Below are positions 22,542 through 35,714 of a DNA stretch of 64,000 bases, piece after piece. The stretch is from Mytilus trossulus (lineage: Eukaryota; Mollusca; Bivalvia; Mytilida; Mytilidae), in contig NC_086386.1 in assembly GCF_036588685.1 (NCBI RefSeq), positions 6,914,117 through 6,978,116 on the forward strand. The letters run 5' to 3'. The position numbers and the translations under genes are program-made. The notes under the pieces were generated by a model that was not told the origin of the DNA, made no database searches, and saw nothing but the letters and a program-made list of their open reading frames with translations. Each line of letters opens with the position of its first letter. Position 1 is the first letter of the stretch.

Positions 22542-25500
22542 TTAATCTACATTAATCTCAGTTTCGTCTATCTCAAGTCTGTTGTAATTTTCTTTCAAAA
22601 ACACTAGGACAGGTATACAGGCTGCAATAGCCCCTAACAGACACCAGTTCTCCCATTTTGTTCCTGCAAAAGATAATTTTTATTTTTGTTCTAAAAATTC
22701 TTTTCGATGAGTTTCAGAAAGTTCAAAAATACAACTTTTCATTCTATTTTTACAACAGATTGCTTGTTTCAGTATTTTTTTATTTAATTCCCTGTCCAAG
22801 CGCCATGTGAATGAGTGGCCAGGAAAAAAACCCAGAATATAGACATAAACCATTGACCCATCCATCATAAATATGCTTTCATTCATGACAGTTGTTCTAT
22901 CCTATTCTACAAATGTCTTTATAATACTAGTGTTTTATGTGTATATACAAATTCATAAATCTGAACAAATGGTTATGATTATCCATAAGAGCGTATCTTT
23001 GAAATAAAACAATATCATCATCTGTAGAATTCAGTGAAAAAGTCATCATTGCTACTAGCTGGCTTTAATTTGTGTGCTCGAATATAATAGGTTAAATGTC
23101 AAATGAAGTACAAACTTTAAGTAAAATTCCGAAATGTTTTCCTAATTACAGCTACGGTAATATATTCTAGTGGTAGGATTGTATGTTTCCTTAATTTAAC
23201 GGTATGTAAATTAATTGTTTGACTTTCGTTATTTGTTAATAAATCAAACTTTGTTATCATTTGAGTCAGTACATAGGTGAAATTCTAGGAACTTACCAAT
23301 ATGTGGCACCATCTGTACAACTAAGAATATTAAACCTCCTATATTGTTTACTAACGTTAATACTAAATTGGTAACGCCTTCTGCTACAGGATATGTTGCC
23401 TCGCAGGCCATCTCAAAATACAGCGGAGACGTGGACCCCAGAAACATGGATAGCAGTATGATAGACATGTACAACTGAACTGAAAATTAACAGAAAAATA
23501 TAGTCATTATTAAACGCATAACCGTATATACATTTGTAGTTGCATACTAAGTTGTATAAAAAAATCAGCACGCTTTTTTTGTATACCCATGACAGCCGTC
23601 TTAACATTTGTTTTAATATTGCCCTACAAAATGCGTTCTCTTTCAATCATTTTGCAGTAGCACAGTAATTGTATAACGAAATATAACCGTGTACTATGGT
23701 AACTGGATATATCCATATGCATTGTTAGGAACCTAAATTGAATGTTATCTTCCCTGGTACTACGTGTCCTACTGTCCACCTTTTCATGGTTGTTTTTTTA
23801 AAGATAAATACTGGTTTTGATAATAGTGGGTTTTCTCTTTTGGATTACGTTATGCTGTATTCTTGCTACAAAAAGCATTAACAGTAAACAGAGATCTTAC
23901 TCGTCTATTTGGCTACATTTGATAAATACTTTTATTGTATGTTACCTGTAGATGAATGGATGGTCCCCAAAAGTAAGAAGGTAAACCATACTAGACTGCC
24001 ACAACCACCAATATATAAGACAAGCAGGAATAGACGCATATGTTTGGCAAAGACGTCTGCAAATCTACAATATACATTTAAAAAATGATCAAAAAAATGC
24101 ATTACACAAAAATGTAAGTGATAATAAATTCAAAGCTTTATTCAGGGCTAAAGTCATTGTAAAACTACCGTTCTAAAAAAAGTAAGATCACAAAAATACT
24201 GAACTCCGATGAAAATTCTATCGGAAAGTTCCTAATCACATGGCAAATAAAATGACAAAACATATCAAACGAAGAGACTTGGTACAGGCATTTTCAAATG
24301 TAGAAAATGGTGGTTACTTTTACAAAAACAACCTTATGGTCGCAACGATTAATTAGTTCTGATATAACAGCAAGCAGAAAAATAATTGAAATATATCATT
24401 TAAAGGCCAAGCCTTTGTTGTTGACAAACTTAATCTCTGTGACTTTATTCATTAAATAGAAAATAAAGACTCACCCGTCGAGATAGATACTCTTTAGATG
24501 CATCTAAGAGTAAATCAAATCAATTAGTTAATAAGAATTATTAGGTGAAATAATCAAATGAAACCGAGTCTATAATATACTTACTTAGCTACAGCCAGTG
24601 TTATAACACATCCTGCTACTAATGAGTAAAATCCCAGCCATCCTGCTTCATCCTAACAAAAATAATGAAATTCAATTATTAAAATAACTTTGCATTTTTT
24701 TAAATAATGCTCAAAAGAAAACTTTTGTCTATTCATGAAAAAAAAAAATATCTGTAAAAATCTAAGCTCGTAAATATCAACCAACGAAACGAAAGAAAAG
24801 CAACTGGAATTTAATATTTTCTGAAAGCACTTACAATGTTCCTGGTTTAATATGCTTAATCAGATCATCTCAAAAATTTGTTTCTATGCGGCTGTTTGGG
24901 CCAAGTAAAGACCATTATACAATCCATCATGGAAACATAGATTTTTTCAACATATTATTTTTTTTAAACTATTAGAATCAATATTTGGAACGTTTAGAAT
25001 CTAAAACATGTGTAAAAGGAATCTTGTGTCTTATAATTTTACCGATTTCATATAATTGTTATCATTCTTGATAACATACTAGTATTAGTTTCCTAGATTA
25101 ATTTGATGCATGATATTGAAGCATTTATACCATGAATATTATTAATAATTGCAAATTTCATTTGCTAAAATTATTATCAACAGGAATTTATATGCAATGT
25201 ATCTTTGTGACATCGTAGCAATTTCGTCTGCACTAGATCCAGGCGTATACCGGGTATCACTCATTCAACGACGCTATTAGAGAAAACTACACACCTCGTC
25301 AATATTTTGAGTATTTGAATTAGTTGAGATACCTCAGATATTCCATGAGGCTTAAGTATGACATCAAGGACACTCTGCCAACAGTTATAAACTCCTAATG
25401 ACACTCCATACGTTAGACAGATCATCCAAAATTTTACGTTTCTGTAATAATAAAAAAAAACACTTTTTTCCTAAAAAGAGACTATAGAAACCTTCATTTA

Positions 25501-28500
25501 TTTGACCTGCTTATCTTTTTTTTCTTAACTGGTGAGTGTTTTGAAGAGGCGCGTATTGCTTATTTATTTTTAATCCTGGTACACCTATGATGTGTATTTT
25601 TTTTAATTTCTGTGTTTAGGCATATATAGCTTTAGTCGTATTATGCATAACCTGTTGTTTTTAATGCTCTGCAACTCCGTATTTTATTTGACTTTCTACG
25701 TGTTTTGATAAGAGTGCAGCTAATGTATCTCGACAGGCGTACCAAATTATGTGTATAATAGCTTTGATGAGTTTGTATTTTAGAAAACAGCAACAGTAGT
25801 ATACCGCTGTTCGAAAGTCATAAAGCGATTGAGAGAAAACAAATTTGGGTAACACACTAAAACCATAAAAAAAAGTATCGAAGTCATAGACAGTTAGTAG
25901 TATGCCTATGTTGGCACAAATTTGACATCAAAAACTTCAGTTACAGTTAATAGGTATTTATACATACATTGTATTTCATTAGTAATCAAAATACATTGTA
26001 TAAGTTTTACCTCATTAATTGCTTTACCCCTTCTTTAAAATCTATCCTCTCTACAGAAGCTGATACAGTTGGTGGTAGCTTGGGTTTATCTGGGAAATAT
26101 ATAATCACAAGCAGCAACGCCAACACGGACATGCCACATTCTGTTGAACATAACGAATAATTGAATAATATCAACTTTAACATAGCATGTTTCAAATCAA
26201 CCAGAATTTTTTTTTAAAATGTTGGTTGTGTATGTAAAACAATACTAAAAATGAACAATATAAATTATGTTAAATACTAAACAATTTACGAAATGATTAG
26301 AGTATAAGGTTTTCAATAATCGTTTTGACAAGCATCGATAAAATATCGCCGAAGTATTCGATGAAATCCACGCTCTGAAGGTCAGAATGGTAAACGGTCG
26401 TCATCAACCGTTATTTTTTTTTTAAATTACCGTAGCCACAATTCTGCGAAAGTTCGAACTCGTATTTTTCAATCTTTTCAAATACATTGGAAGAGAATAG
26501 AAATAGACATGATTTACTCACCCCAGTACATAAGTTTCATTATTTCTTGTCGCTCATGAAGTATGCTTGACCCTGAAGAGCAAAACAGACGACTTCAGCA
26601 GATTATCCCGTCAGGCTACTTTTTAGAGAGTTATCCTAGATAACTTCAAGTACCACAGTAAAATACATGTTCAGACAAAATATTAGCAGAGGGCTTAACC
26701 ATAAACTAACAGACAAACTACATATTAAATAACTACGTATTAAAGAAAGATAAACCTCAACAAGTTTGTATGAACGTACTAAATTTATGAAATTACAATA
26801 TTTTGAACACATACTTAAAAAGTTCATTGTTTGGCTCTCATAACTAATGTCACTGTTTATCATGTGATAATTATAACTAACCATTCGTGATGCTTACGTT
26901 GAAAAAAGATCTGTCATGCTTGATATTCATGATATTACTGAAAGGTAAAATAACAGATACATTTCATACATGTACGTCGCAATCGATCAGATAACAAGAA
27001 TGTGGCCCAAGTACACGGATGTTCCATCCACACTATCATTTTCTATGTTCAGTGAACGATGAAAACGGGATAAAATTTCTAATTTGGCATTAAAATAGAA
27101 ATATCATATCAAAGGGAACATGTGTACTATTAAAGTTTCAAGTTTATTGGACTTCGACTTCATCAAAACTTACCTCAACCAAAAACTTTAACATGAAGCG
27201 AGATAGACAAACGGACGAACGAACGGATGGACGAACGGACACACAGACCAGAAAACATACTGCCCATAAATGAGGCGTAAAATAGATGCATTGTGGGATA
27301 ACTTACAAAATGAGACACTGTCCCATGCAAAGATTAAAAATAACTCGGACCAAAACAAATGGGATGTGCAAAAAATTGTTTCTTAAAAAGTGAGTAAGGG
27401 GTAATGAGTAGAAACAGATAAAAATATGAACAGGTGTGTGTTGATAAGACGACACCCATGGCCATGTCAATCCGAATTAAACCCTTAAAATAATTGAGAT
27501 GAAATTGTGATTAAAAATTGAAAAAACGAAGTGCACAAGTTTATCATGTGAGTACGTTTCTGTGAAAATATCACTAATGCAAACACAATTATATGGGAAG
27601 AGATAACGTTAGATATAATTATTATGAAGTAGATTTACCTTGAGTTATAAGCTGTAGCATTACCAGTGTCTTGTTTGTCAGGCACAAAATATGGTCCTAT
27701 GAATAAACATGTATTACCAATAAAATATCAAACATAATTTTAAGACAAAATATAGGTTTTTTTATATTCCTTCGAATAAGCTTTAAATAAAGGCAACAGT
27801 AGTATACCGCTGTTATAAACTCATAAATCCATGGACAAACAACAAAATCGGGGTAACTAACTAAAACTGAGGGAAACGCATTGAATATAAGTGAAGTACA
27901 GTGACACAACATTAAAATGTAACATACACAGAAACGGACTAAGCATTTAGACAAAGTCATGTGAGAATAACAAGTATAACATCAAAACCAAATACATGAA
28001 TTTGGGATAGATAAGTAACGTGACACGTCTTATAGCAATGTGAATTCACACTCAAAAATAAGAAAAAACAAACGACACAACGGAAACATAACGTTAAAAT
28101 GTAACACATATAGAAACGAATTATTATATAACAATGGCCATATTCCTGACTTGGTTCAAGACATCTTTAAAGGAAAAATGGTGGGTTGAATCTCCCTCTT
28201 TTATGACCATGTGGAATATAACATTAAAATGACAACACAACATTACAGGACTACAACAACAATAAATAGGAGAACATAATTGACAAAGAAACACACGAAT
28301 AATAGCTAACAAAAAGTTTTGATACGCCAGAAGTGCATTTTGTCCACACAAGACTTACTAGTGACGCCCAGATACAAACGTTTGAAAGCCGAAACATGTA
28401 TAAAGTTGAACAGCATCGAGGACCAAAAGTTTTTAAAAAAAAATGGTGACAAAAACAGCCAGGGTTTTCTATTAGATACCAGAAAATAACTATTATTTAG

Positions 28501-31500
28501 AATAATTTATACTTTTGCTAACAGTAAATTTTATAAAATAAATATACAAAAGATATATAATAAAACTGAAGAATTAACTAATTACAGGAAACAACCGAAA
28601 TACATTACATAACCCAACGAAATGCAGCACATCCGAAAAAGTTCAAACTTCAACGCCAAGTGTCGACATATTTGAAATTGTAAAAAGTGACGTCACATTT
28701 GAATTTGTAAAACAAATCATCAAAAAATGATAAATGACGTCACATTAGAATGAATAAGACAGAATAAGGATTGATTTAAGATCATATTTGACCTAAATAC
28801 TGGTATTACATTTAATAACAATGCACATTTCAACTGTTTTTCAGAATTATTTCAATGCACTTTTGATATCGGAGAGGTTACATACTGTTTTATATTACAA
28901 AGCATTATTTTGAAGCAGTATCGTCTTCGTGATACATACAGATAGAGCTTTATCTATACACTATCATGTATATATAGATATAGATATAGGAAGATGTGGT
29001 GTGAGTGCCAATGAGACAACTCTCCATCCAAATAACAATTTAAAAAGTAAACAATTATAGGTTAAAGTACGGCCTCCAACACGGAGCCTTGGCTCACACC
29101 GAACAACAAGCTATAAAGGGCCCCAAAATTACTAGTGTAAAACCATTCAAACCATATGCATGGTTATTGAAAAATTCACACAGGTTCTTTCTTTACGCCG
29201 TAACGACATAACTATATTGTTTTAAAATACCAATTTTTTCGTTTGGCTCAGTCCTTACTCTTCTATATTGCGTTTTGTGTACTATTGTTTGTGTTCTGGT
29301 CGGTTTTCGTGTAACTTTTGTGATGGCCTTGTCAATTTCTTTTCAACTTATGATAGAAATAACAAAAGGTGGTATGAGTGCCAATGAGACAACTCTTCAT
29401 CCAAGTCACAATGTATAAAAAGAAAACAATCAGAAGTCAAAGTACGTCCTTCAATAACCTTGGCTCACTCCGAACAGCAAGTACCTCTATTCCTCTTTGC
29501 TTTGGTATTGTCTAATAACATGTCTGCTTACCTATGATAAACGATATTCCGACTCCAAGACTGTTTAATATGGAGCTGATGTATTGTCTAATAACATGTT
29601 TGCTTACCTATGATAACTGATATTCCGAGTCCAAGACTGTTTAATATGGAGCTGATGGCTGTTGTATTGTCTAATGACATGTTTGCTTACCTATGATAAA
29701 TAATTCCAACTCCAAGACTGTTTAATATGGAGCTTTTGTATTGTCTAATGACATGTTTGCTTACCTATGATAAATGATATTCCGAGTCCAAGACTGTTTA
29801 ATATGGAGCTGGTGGCTTTTGTATTATCTAATGACATGTCTGCTTACAAATGATAAATGATATTCCGAGTCCAAGACTGTTTAATATGGAGCTGATGGCT
29901 GTTGTATTGTCTAATGACATTTCTGCTTACCTATGATAAACGATATTCCGACTCCAAGACTGTTTAATATGGAGCTGATAGCTGTTGCTGTTGTTCTTTC
30001 GTTTACAGGAAACCAGCGAGCAGAGAGTGCAGGTGGAACTCCCATGGCAACGGGACCAGCTAGACCATTCAGTAGCTGTCCAATGTTGACTGTCCTTAAT
30101 TTAAACCACCAACATTTGCGATATTCTATATTATATTGTTACCGACAGTAACTTTTACTTCTAAATTATACGATAATTCGACATAATATGATCAATGATA
30201 TATTACTCAAATTCCGATAAGTTTTCACTAGCTTTCTGATTATAACTAATGGAATGAAACAAATACACTCTGGAAAGAGACGACATGTCTACTTCCATGT
30301 CAACTCTATCTTCTCTTGAACTGAATATCAATGTGCGTATTGTTATGTGTTTACTTTTCTACATTGGCTAGTTATATGGAGAGGGTTGGGATCTCATAAA
30401 CATGTTTAACTCCGCCGCATTTTTGCGCCTGTCCCAGGTCAGGAGCCGCTGGCCTTTGTTAGCCTTGTATGATTTTTAATTTTAGTTTCTTATGCATAAT
30501 TCGGAGTTAAGTATGACGTCCATTATCATTGTACTAGTATACATATTTTTAAGGGGCCAGCTGAAGGACGCCTAAGGGTGTTGGAGTTTATCGCTACATT
30601 GAAGACCCATTGGTGGCCTTCGGTTGTTGTCTGGTCTATGGTCGGGTTGTTATCGCTTTAACTCATTCCCCATTTCCTTTCTCAATTTTTTTCCAGTGTA
30701 TTTGTTTCACTCCATATTGACTTGTTATATATGTTACTCAAGTGATAAAACAAAATACAATATGCACCACGAATATAATGCTACAATGAATCTTTGATTG
30801 GTTTCATTAAAAGCCCAATCTTAAAACACCTGAAAACTTGAATATGAAAAAAAAACACATTGTATTGACAAACAAAAATCCAAAAAGCAAAACTACAGTA
30901 CGAAAATATGAAAATATGATACAAACAACGATAAAAAATAATAATATACAAGACTTAGTATATAAAACAACTGTTAGTGCATTTTATACGACAGGTATGT
31001 CCGATCTAAACTATGTACTAATAAGCACCAATACATGGTCTTACCATTTGATATAATCTGGATTATCAGTAATACATCGTACGCCAGCTCCAGTGGCAAC
31101 CATTACTGCTGCTATCAATGTAGCAGATCTTAGCCCTGTAACAGATCAATATCTAACAAAATTAATACTAGTACTGTAATTAATAATTGCATCATATTGT
31201 ATAAGTTTTCTGGGTTGACCTCTTTTATTTCTAATTGTAGTAACATTGTATATTACATGTTGATACTCTCTAATATAGATTAACTTTGCGTCAAAATTCA
31301 CTACTGATAAATGGCCAAATGGGTAAAATGCCTTTCGTGTCAAAAAGCCAATAATTACCTTTCGTGTCAATAAGCCAAGCGAATGGAAAAGTCGCAATCA
31401 AATAGGCAATAGGACCCCAGTTAGCATACAATGCTATATCACCATCGGTCCAGTCAAAAGCTTCTTCGCTAGACGCCGCAATGGGTCCCCATGTGTTCCA

Positions 31501-31725
31501 CAGTCCTCCTTGCATCATAGCAACGAAAGAGAATACCAACAAAACATACCAGCGTCGTTTGTAAACCTTTGTCTCCTGTGTGGTTGTTTTTGTTTTTTTG
31601 ACAACAGTGACATCTGGTGTTCCATCGTCATTGACAACAACAGATACCTCCTGATCAGCATAAACCGAATCATACACGGTTTGATTTTCATCGTGCTGTA
31701 CCAATGACTCTTTCTGGATGTCCAT
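22542..31725 (-). CDS. Slc49a4: SLC49A4 (DIRC2)-like MFS transporter, paralogue B
   Basis: There are eleven coding exons in transcript order: 31359-31725, 31045-31135, 29931-30094, 27639-27696, 26522-26565, 26011-26140, 25333-25441, 24585-24652, 23946-24064, 23297-23479 and 22542-22663. They total 1455 nt and encode 484 residues. Exons 2-11 match paralogue A in length and phase, so the two are a tandem gene duplication. Family motifs are YKRRWYVLL, WNTWGPI, TGAGVRCI, GQLLNGLAGPVAMG, WFPVNERTTATAI, VSLGVYNCWQSVLDVIL, DEAGWLGFYSL and YFEMACEATYPVAEG. The N-terminus (MDIQKESLVQ) lacks the acidic dileucine seen in paralogue A, so sorting may differ. The exon 5 acceptor is again the second AG. Exon 3's 3' end is copied five times in intron 3. 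A minus-strand AATAAA (plus 22383-22388) is a candidate poly(A) signal. Confidence 0.92.
27780..28400. repeat. dispersed repeat segment in SLC49A4-B intron 3-side flank
   Basis: It begins with CAACAGTAGTATACCGCTGTT, which recurs at about 25790-25812 with a similar following segment (GTAACACACTAAAAC versus GTAACTAACTAAAAC). The later part has GACGCCCAGATAC. It lies in intron 3 of SLC49A4-B, upstream of exon 4. It has only short frames with no recognisable domain and is probably a decayed non-autonomous element. Confidence 0.4.
28975..29160 (-). repeat. family 1 dispersed repeat, inverted copy
   Basis: It begins TATAGGAAGATGTGGTGTGA and runs through GAGACAACTCTCCATCC, ACACGGAGCCTTGGCTCACA and AAATTACTAGTGTAAAACC. 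It is a close inverse of 5820-6015. A second, shorter inverted copy follows at 29365-29485, next to the exon 3 tail array. Confidence 0.6.
29505..29985 (-). repeat. tandem array of the 3' end of SLC49A4-B exon 3 with its splice donor
   Basis: In transcript sense, the last about 50 nt of exon 3 plus the donor and about 25 nt of intron are repeated five more times downstream of the real exon. The donor dinucleotides (AC on the plus strand) are at 29929-29930 (real), 29846-29847, 29763-29764, 29689-29690, 29606-29607 and 29530-29531. Spacing is 74-83 bp. All six keep GTAAGC. One copy has lost the exon-side AG (TTTGTAAGC). Only the most upstream unit joins the complete exon. Confidence 0.85.
30379..30690 (+). 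repeat. dispersed repeat family 2, copy 2
   Basis: It matches 17818-18135 end to end: GAGGGTTGGGATCTCATAAA, GGGGCCAGCTGAAGGACGCC, then CTATGGTCGGGTTGTTATC. It lies in intron 2 of SLC49A4-B. Confidence 0.6.
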
Positions 31726-33796
31726 TATTCTTATAATAAAAAGTAAGATATAAAAAAACGATGGGTACCAAATTTCAATTACTATTTAGAGCAGATTATT
31801 CTGTATTAAGGGCGCATATCGGTGAAACAGCAATTACCAATTTTTTTGAACGGTTTGAATAGGTCGGGTTCGCTCATATGTTCAATTTTCAAAATTCTTC
31901 TAAAAAAGTTGGCCTATAATCGCAAAAAAGCGTTTTAACTTTAGGGACTATTATTGACGACAACTAAGAAACAAAGAAGAACACATGTTAAAAACAAAAC
32001 TCAGTTAATGGACTTATCCTTCGACTGTTTTAACTTTAGAAGAACACTACCGGCAACGTGAATCAATGTAATGACAAATAATGAAAGTATTGATCAATGT
32101 CTAATACCTGATACAATCATTAGCAGAGGAAAAAGTCAAAAACTTCAATAACTCCTTAAGCGGTCAATTGACCATTTTGATCATGTTGACTTAATTTTGT
32201 AGATTTTAATTTGCTGAACATTATTGCTGTTTACAGTTTATCGTCTGAAAATTCAGGACAGATAGATCTTGACTTGCAGACACATTTTTAAAACCAGATT
32301 CCCCAATGATGATTGTGGCCAAGTTTGGTTAAATTTGCCCAGTAGTTTCAGAGGAGAAGATTTTTATAAAAGTTAACAGACGACGACGAACGACGGACGC
32401 CAAGTGACGAGAAAAATTCACTTGGCTTTTTGGGCCATGTGAGCTAAAATTATAATGCAAACTGTCTGTGATTAGGCTGTCGATAAATGGTAAATCTTTT
32501 GGTTCCAATCTCTGATTTTATCGATTGTTTAATTCTTATTCCCGATAGTTATATTTTAATTGAATATGGTTTCCAATAGCAGGAGACGTCTGATAATGTT
32601 GCATACAGGGTTGCTCCTTTTAGGGTTCTTGTAATTCCCTCAGAATTTGTTGTAACCTTAATTTGTTTCTTCTAATTCGATTTACAAGATTAGTAAACTA
32701 TTGTACAACACCACGCCCGTATACCGCCAAACTAAGTTTGACTTTGGAGCATTAAGGAAGAAAAATGGACGATTCAGGCAACTCGGGTTCTATGGATTGT
32801 TAGGCTTTAGTATCCAATATACATATGATACCATATTGTTATCAACGGATCTGTTTAATAGTTACAAATGCATTTTACTGATTGAATATTTTGAAGATGC
32901 TGAGAATTACTATAAAGATTTCAAGGGCAAAACGATATATACAAAATGTAATTTATAAGCATAATACAACATTACCTTTACAAAAGTTAACTCATTTTGT
33001 TTTGTCAAATGGTCGGTTGTTTTGGTCAAACTGTATACTATATCCTTTGACGGTAATATATTGACATATACATTTATGATTGATATTACCATTTGGATGA
33101 TAATTAAGATATTATCAGATAGTGTAGATAGTTCAGTTGTTTGCCACCGTGTTAAACTATGTCAACAAATACTTATAGTATTATTATTTTATTCATCTTT
33201 CTATATATATCATACTTATCTGACCTATAACAGATATTAATGTATTCTGCATTGCATGCGTATTTTAATCAAGGGTTCTGTATCTTTTTTTATATTCTTT
33301 AAAGTCGTTTGATTTTAGCTCTCTTACCTGGCCTATTGAGTACCAGAGTAGTGAGCTAATGAGCTTACCAACTTTTGGTCAGTTTAAAATTTTTATTTTT
33401 ACCTGGTGTTTTTCAGAAAATTGTACCTGCAGTTCATGTAAATATTTTTAACTCCTTGCTGTCCTTTGAAGCCTCCAGAAAAATATACTAACAAATGATG
33501 TCGTAGGAAAATACTTCATAATGACGGATATTTTGCATTTGCTGACTATGTATGAATACATATATGAATATATGTGCTGTCTGTCTGTATCTTTTTGTTG
33601 TATATATATATATATCTGATCATCAGATCAGTATTGTTACATGTAACTTTGTTATCTAATATCAGTCGGTTAAAAAGCTCTTAAGAACTCGTGTTCCGTG
33701 TTATTATGCATATATTATGGCATTACTGCAACCAGAGATCTCATATTATTAGTTACATAGCGTGCTAGTGACCTAATACCGGTATATACATGATAT

Positions 33797-33866
33797 ATGG
33801 GGTCAGTAAATTCCAAATGTGTTGAGAGCGAAGCTCGAATCACCATATGGAATTTACTGACCCCAT
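33797..33866. repeat. short palindromic element
   Basis: The arm ATGGGGTCAGTAAATTCCAA at 33797-33821 faces its inverse at 33842-33866, with a 20-bp loop containing GAGCGAAGCTCG. Only one or two mismatches separate the arms. Confidence 0.7.
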
Positions 33867-35385
33867 GACAAGTCTATAAATATAGCTACTACATATTTAT
33901 TCTGATCTTAAGCCTTTTCCAATATTAAAATTGTTGTTAATAAAGCGGTTTGGCATCCGTATCCTTTTCGAAAAGCTGACCGAAAATTTGTGGAAAAATG
34001 AATTAAAATATTCCACAAGTTTATTTTCTATAGACCTCTCAATTTTTTGTTTGAATCATGGGCAATATACCTACAGGTCTTCAGTTTCAGAGTTTTTTTT
34101 CTTTTTATGTAGAGGTAATACTTGTGATTCTTTTGATTTATCTGTGAAAACAGCTGATCTCAAATGATTTATTTAGTAGTTTAGAAATTGGATTGGATCA
34201 TTCAGATTCAGATAATTCTAGTATTTTTGAAGAGATTCCATCTTTTTCTGTTGCCTTTTTGTTAATTTTATTGTTGTTTTTGTTAAACAAAACTCAGAAA
34301 TGTACTGTATGCTAGCTGCGAAAACGTAGTTCTTAGGGTCCTTTTGATGATTTTTGATATTTGCGGACCATAGCAAAAAAAACTTGAAATCAAAGGACAA
34401 TAGAGCTACATTTTCGCAGCTATTAACTGTTGCACATATGAAAAACAATTTGTTTTTAATTAGAATGAGTAAAGAAATAATTGAAGTATTAAGTTATTTT
34501 TACAGCACCATCTCATTTGCTTCTTCTTCTGTGTATTAGCCTCCTTTTAAAAGTAGAAGCACCTTTTGTATTAGTACAAATACGGTAATCGTTGCTCTTC
34601 GGAATATGGTGAGGAAATTAGTTTTTCAATCTGACTCCATGTTGATCAAATCTCAAAGAAGGTCAGTGCATAGCCACAGGTAACCAGTCAGTTGCTTTTG
34701 TTCACAGCGCCCCCTATGATCAAGTAAATCCGGAAGTTATCAAAATGATAAAAAATGAAAACTGACATTTCCTTATTATGTGAATTTTAAGAGGTCTCAT
34801 TTTAAAGGTAATCAATCGGATGAATGACATAAGCAAAACAGGGACACGTAAAACATTATTTTTTTATAGATTATGCACTTGCAGTTAAGTCGACATTTTG
34901 CATTCTAAAAGTAGTATCAAATATCAATCCTGTCGATCTCTGGCTCTTCCTCTTTAGTTTATAAATTATAAGGAAGAGTGATATTTTTCTTTGTGGAAGA
35001 ATACATTTTCGGTTAGGCTCACATGTATCTGTCACTGAAGGTAACAGTAAGTAGGTCAATGCATGGTAGGTACCAGATCTATTAGATTAATTCTCTAATA
35101 GAATTTTTATTATTCTATTTTGGACGCCCTTATTTTTTGGTCTCACTAATACAGACAAGGTTGCATTAAAATATATAAAGTATATCATGTGTTAGCACTC
35201 TAAACAAAAAACAGGACAGACTGGCGGATCCTAAACCGTATATACCTTTTTGCTTCTATGAAACTACTATGTACATGTTTATATTTGAAGGAACCGAACC
35301 TAACCAAAATATTGACTTTTCAGAGGATCAATTCATCTGAGGAAGAGTTTATGGTCATAGATTATGAATGCACGAATTACACACA

Positions 35386-35714
35386 TTCATCAAACGTCTA
35401 AGTGATCATCATTGTGCAGGATAAACTAGCAATAGACCACTTTTGAGTTCATCCGTCACTGGAAAAAACTCGTCAATTATATGCGCCTTTATCACCGTCA
35501 TTTGTGAGTTTAGGGGCGTCGTCACTTCCGTTCCAATGTTGAGCGAGTGGTTGGAAAACTATAGTTCTATATTGTACGAATTATTCGGCAAATTGAATTC
35601 TCAAAATTGACAATCAGCCTTGCTGTCATTAGGGAATTGTCATTAAGTACCTACAGAACAACCATTATTTCTAGTTTATCCTGCACAATGACGATCACTA
35701 AGACGCTTGATGAA
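35386..35714. mobile_element. MITE-like element with about 45-bp inverted ends
   Basis: The left end TTCATCAAACGTCTAAGTGA continues through CATTGTGCAGGATAAACTAG. Its inverse closes the element at the right (CTAGTTTATCCTGCACAATG, then TTGATGAA). The whole element is about 329 bp and non-coding. Internal segments recur in inverse orientation at about 36890-37090 (CCGGTGACGGATGAACTCG, and CCAACCACTTGCTCAACAT). Confidence 0.65.
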
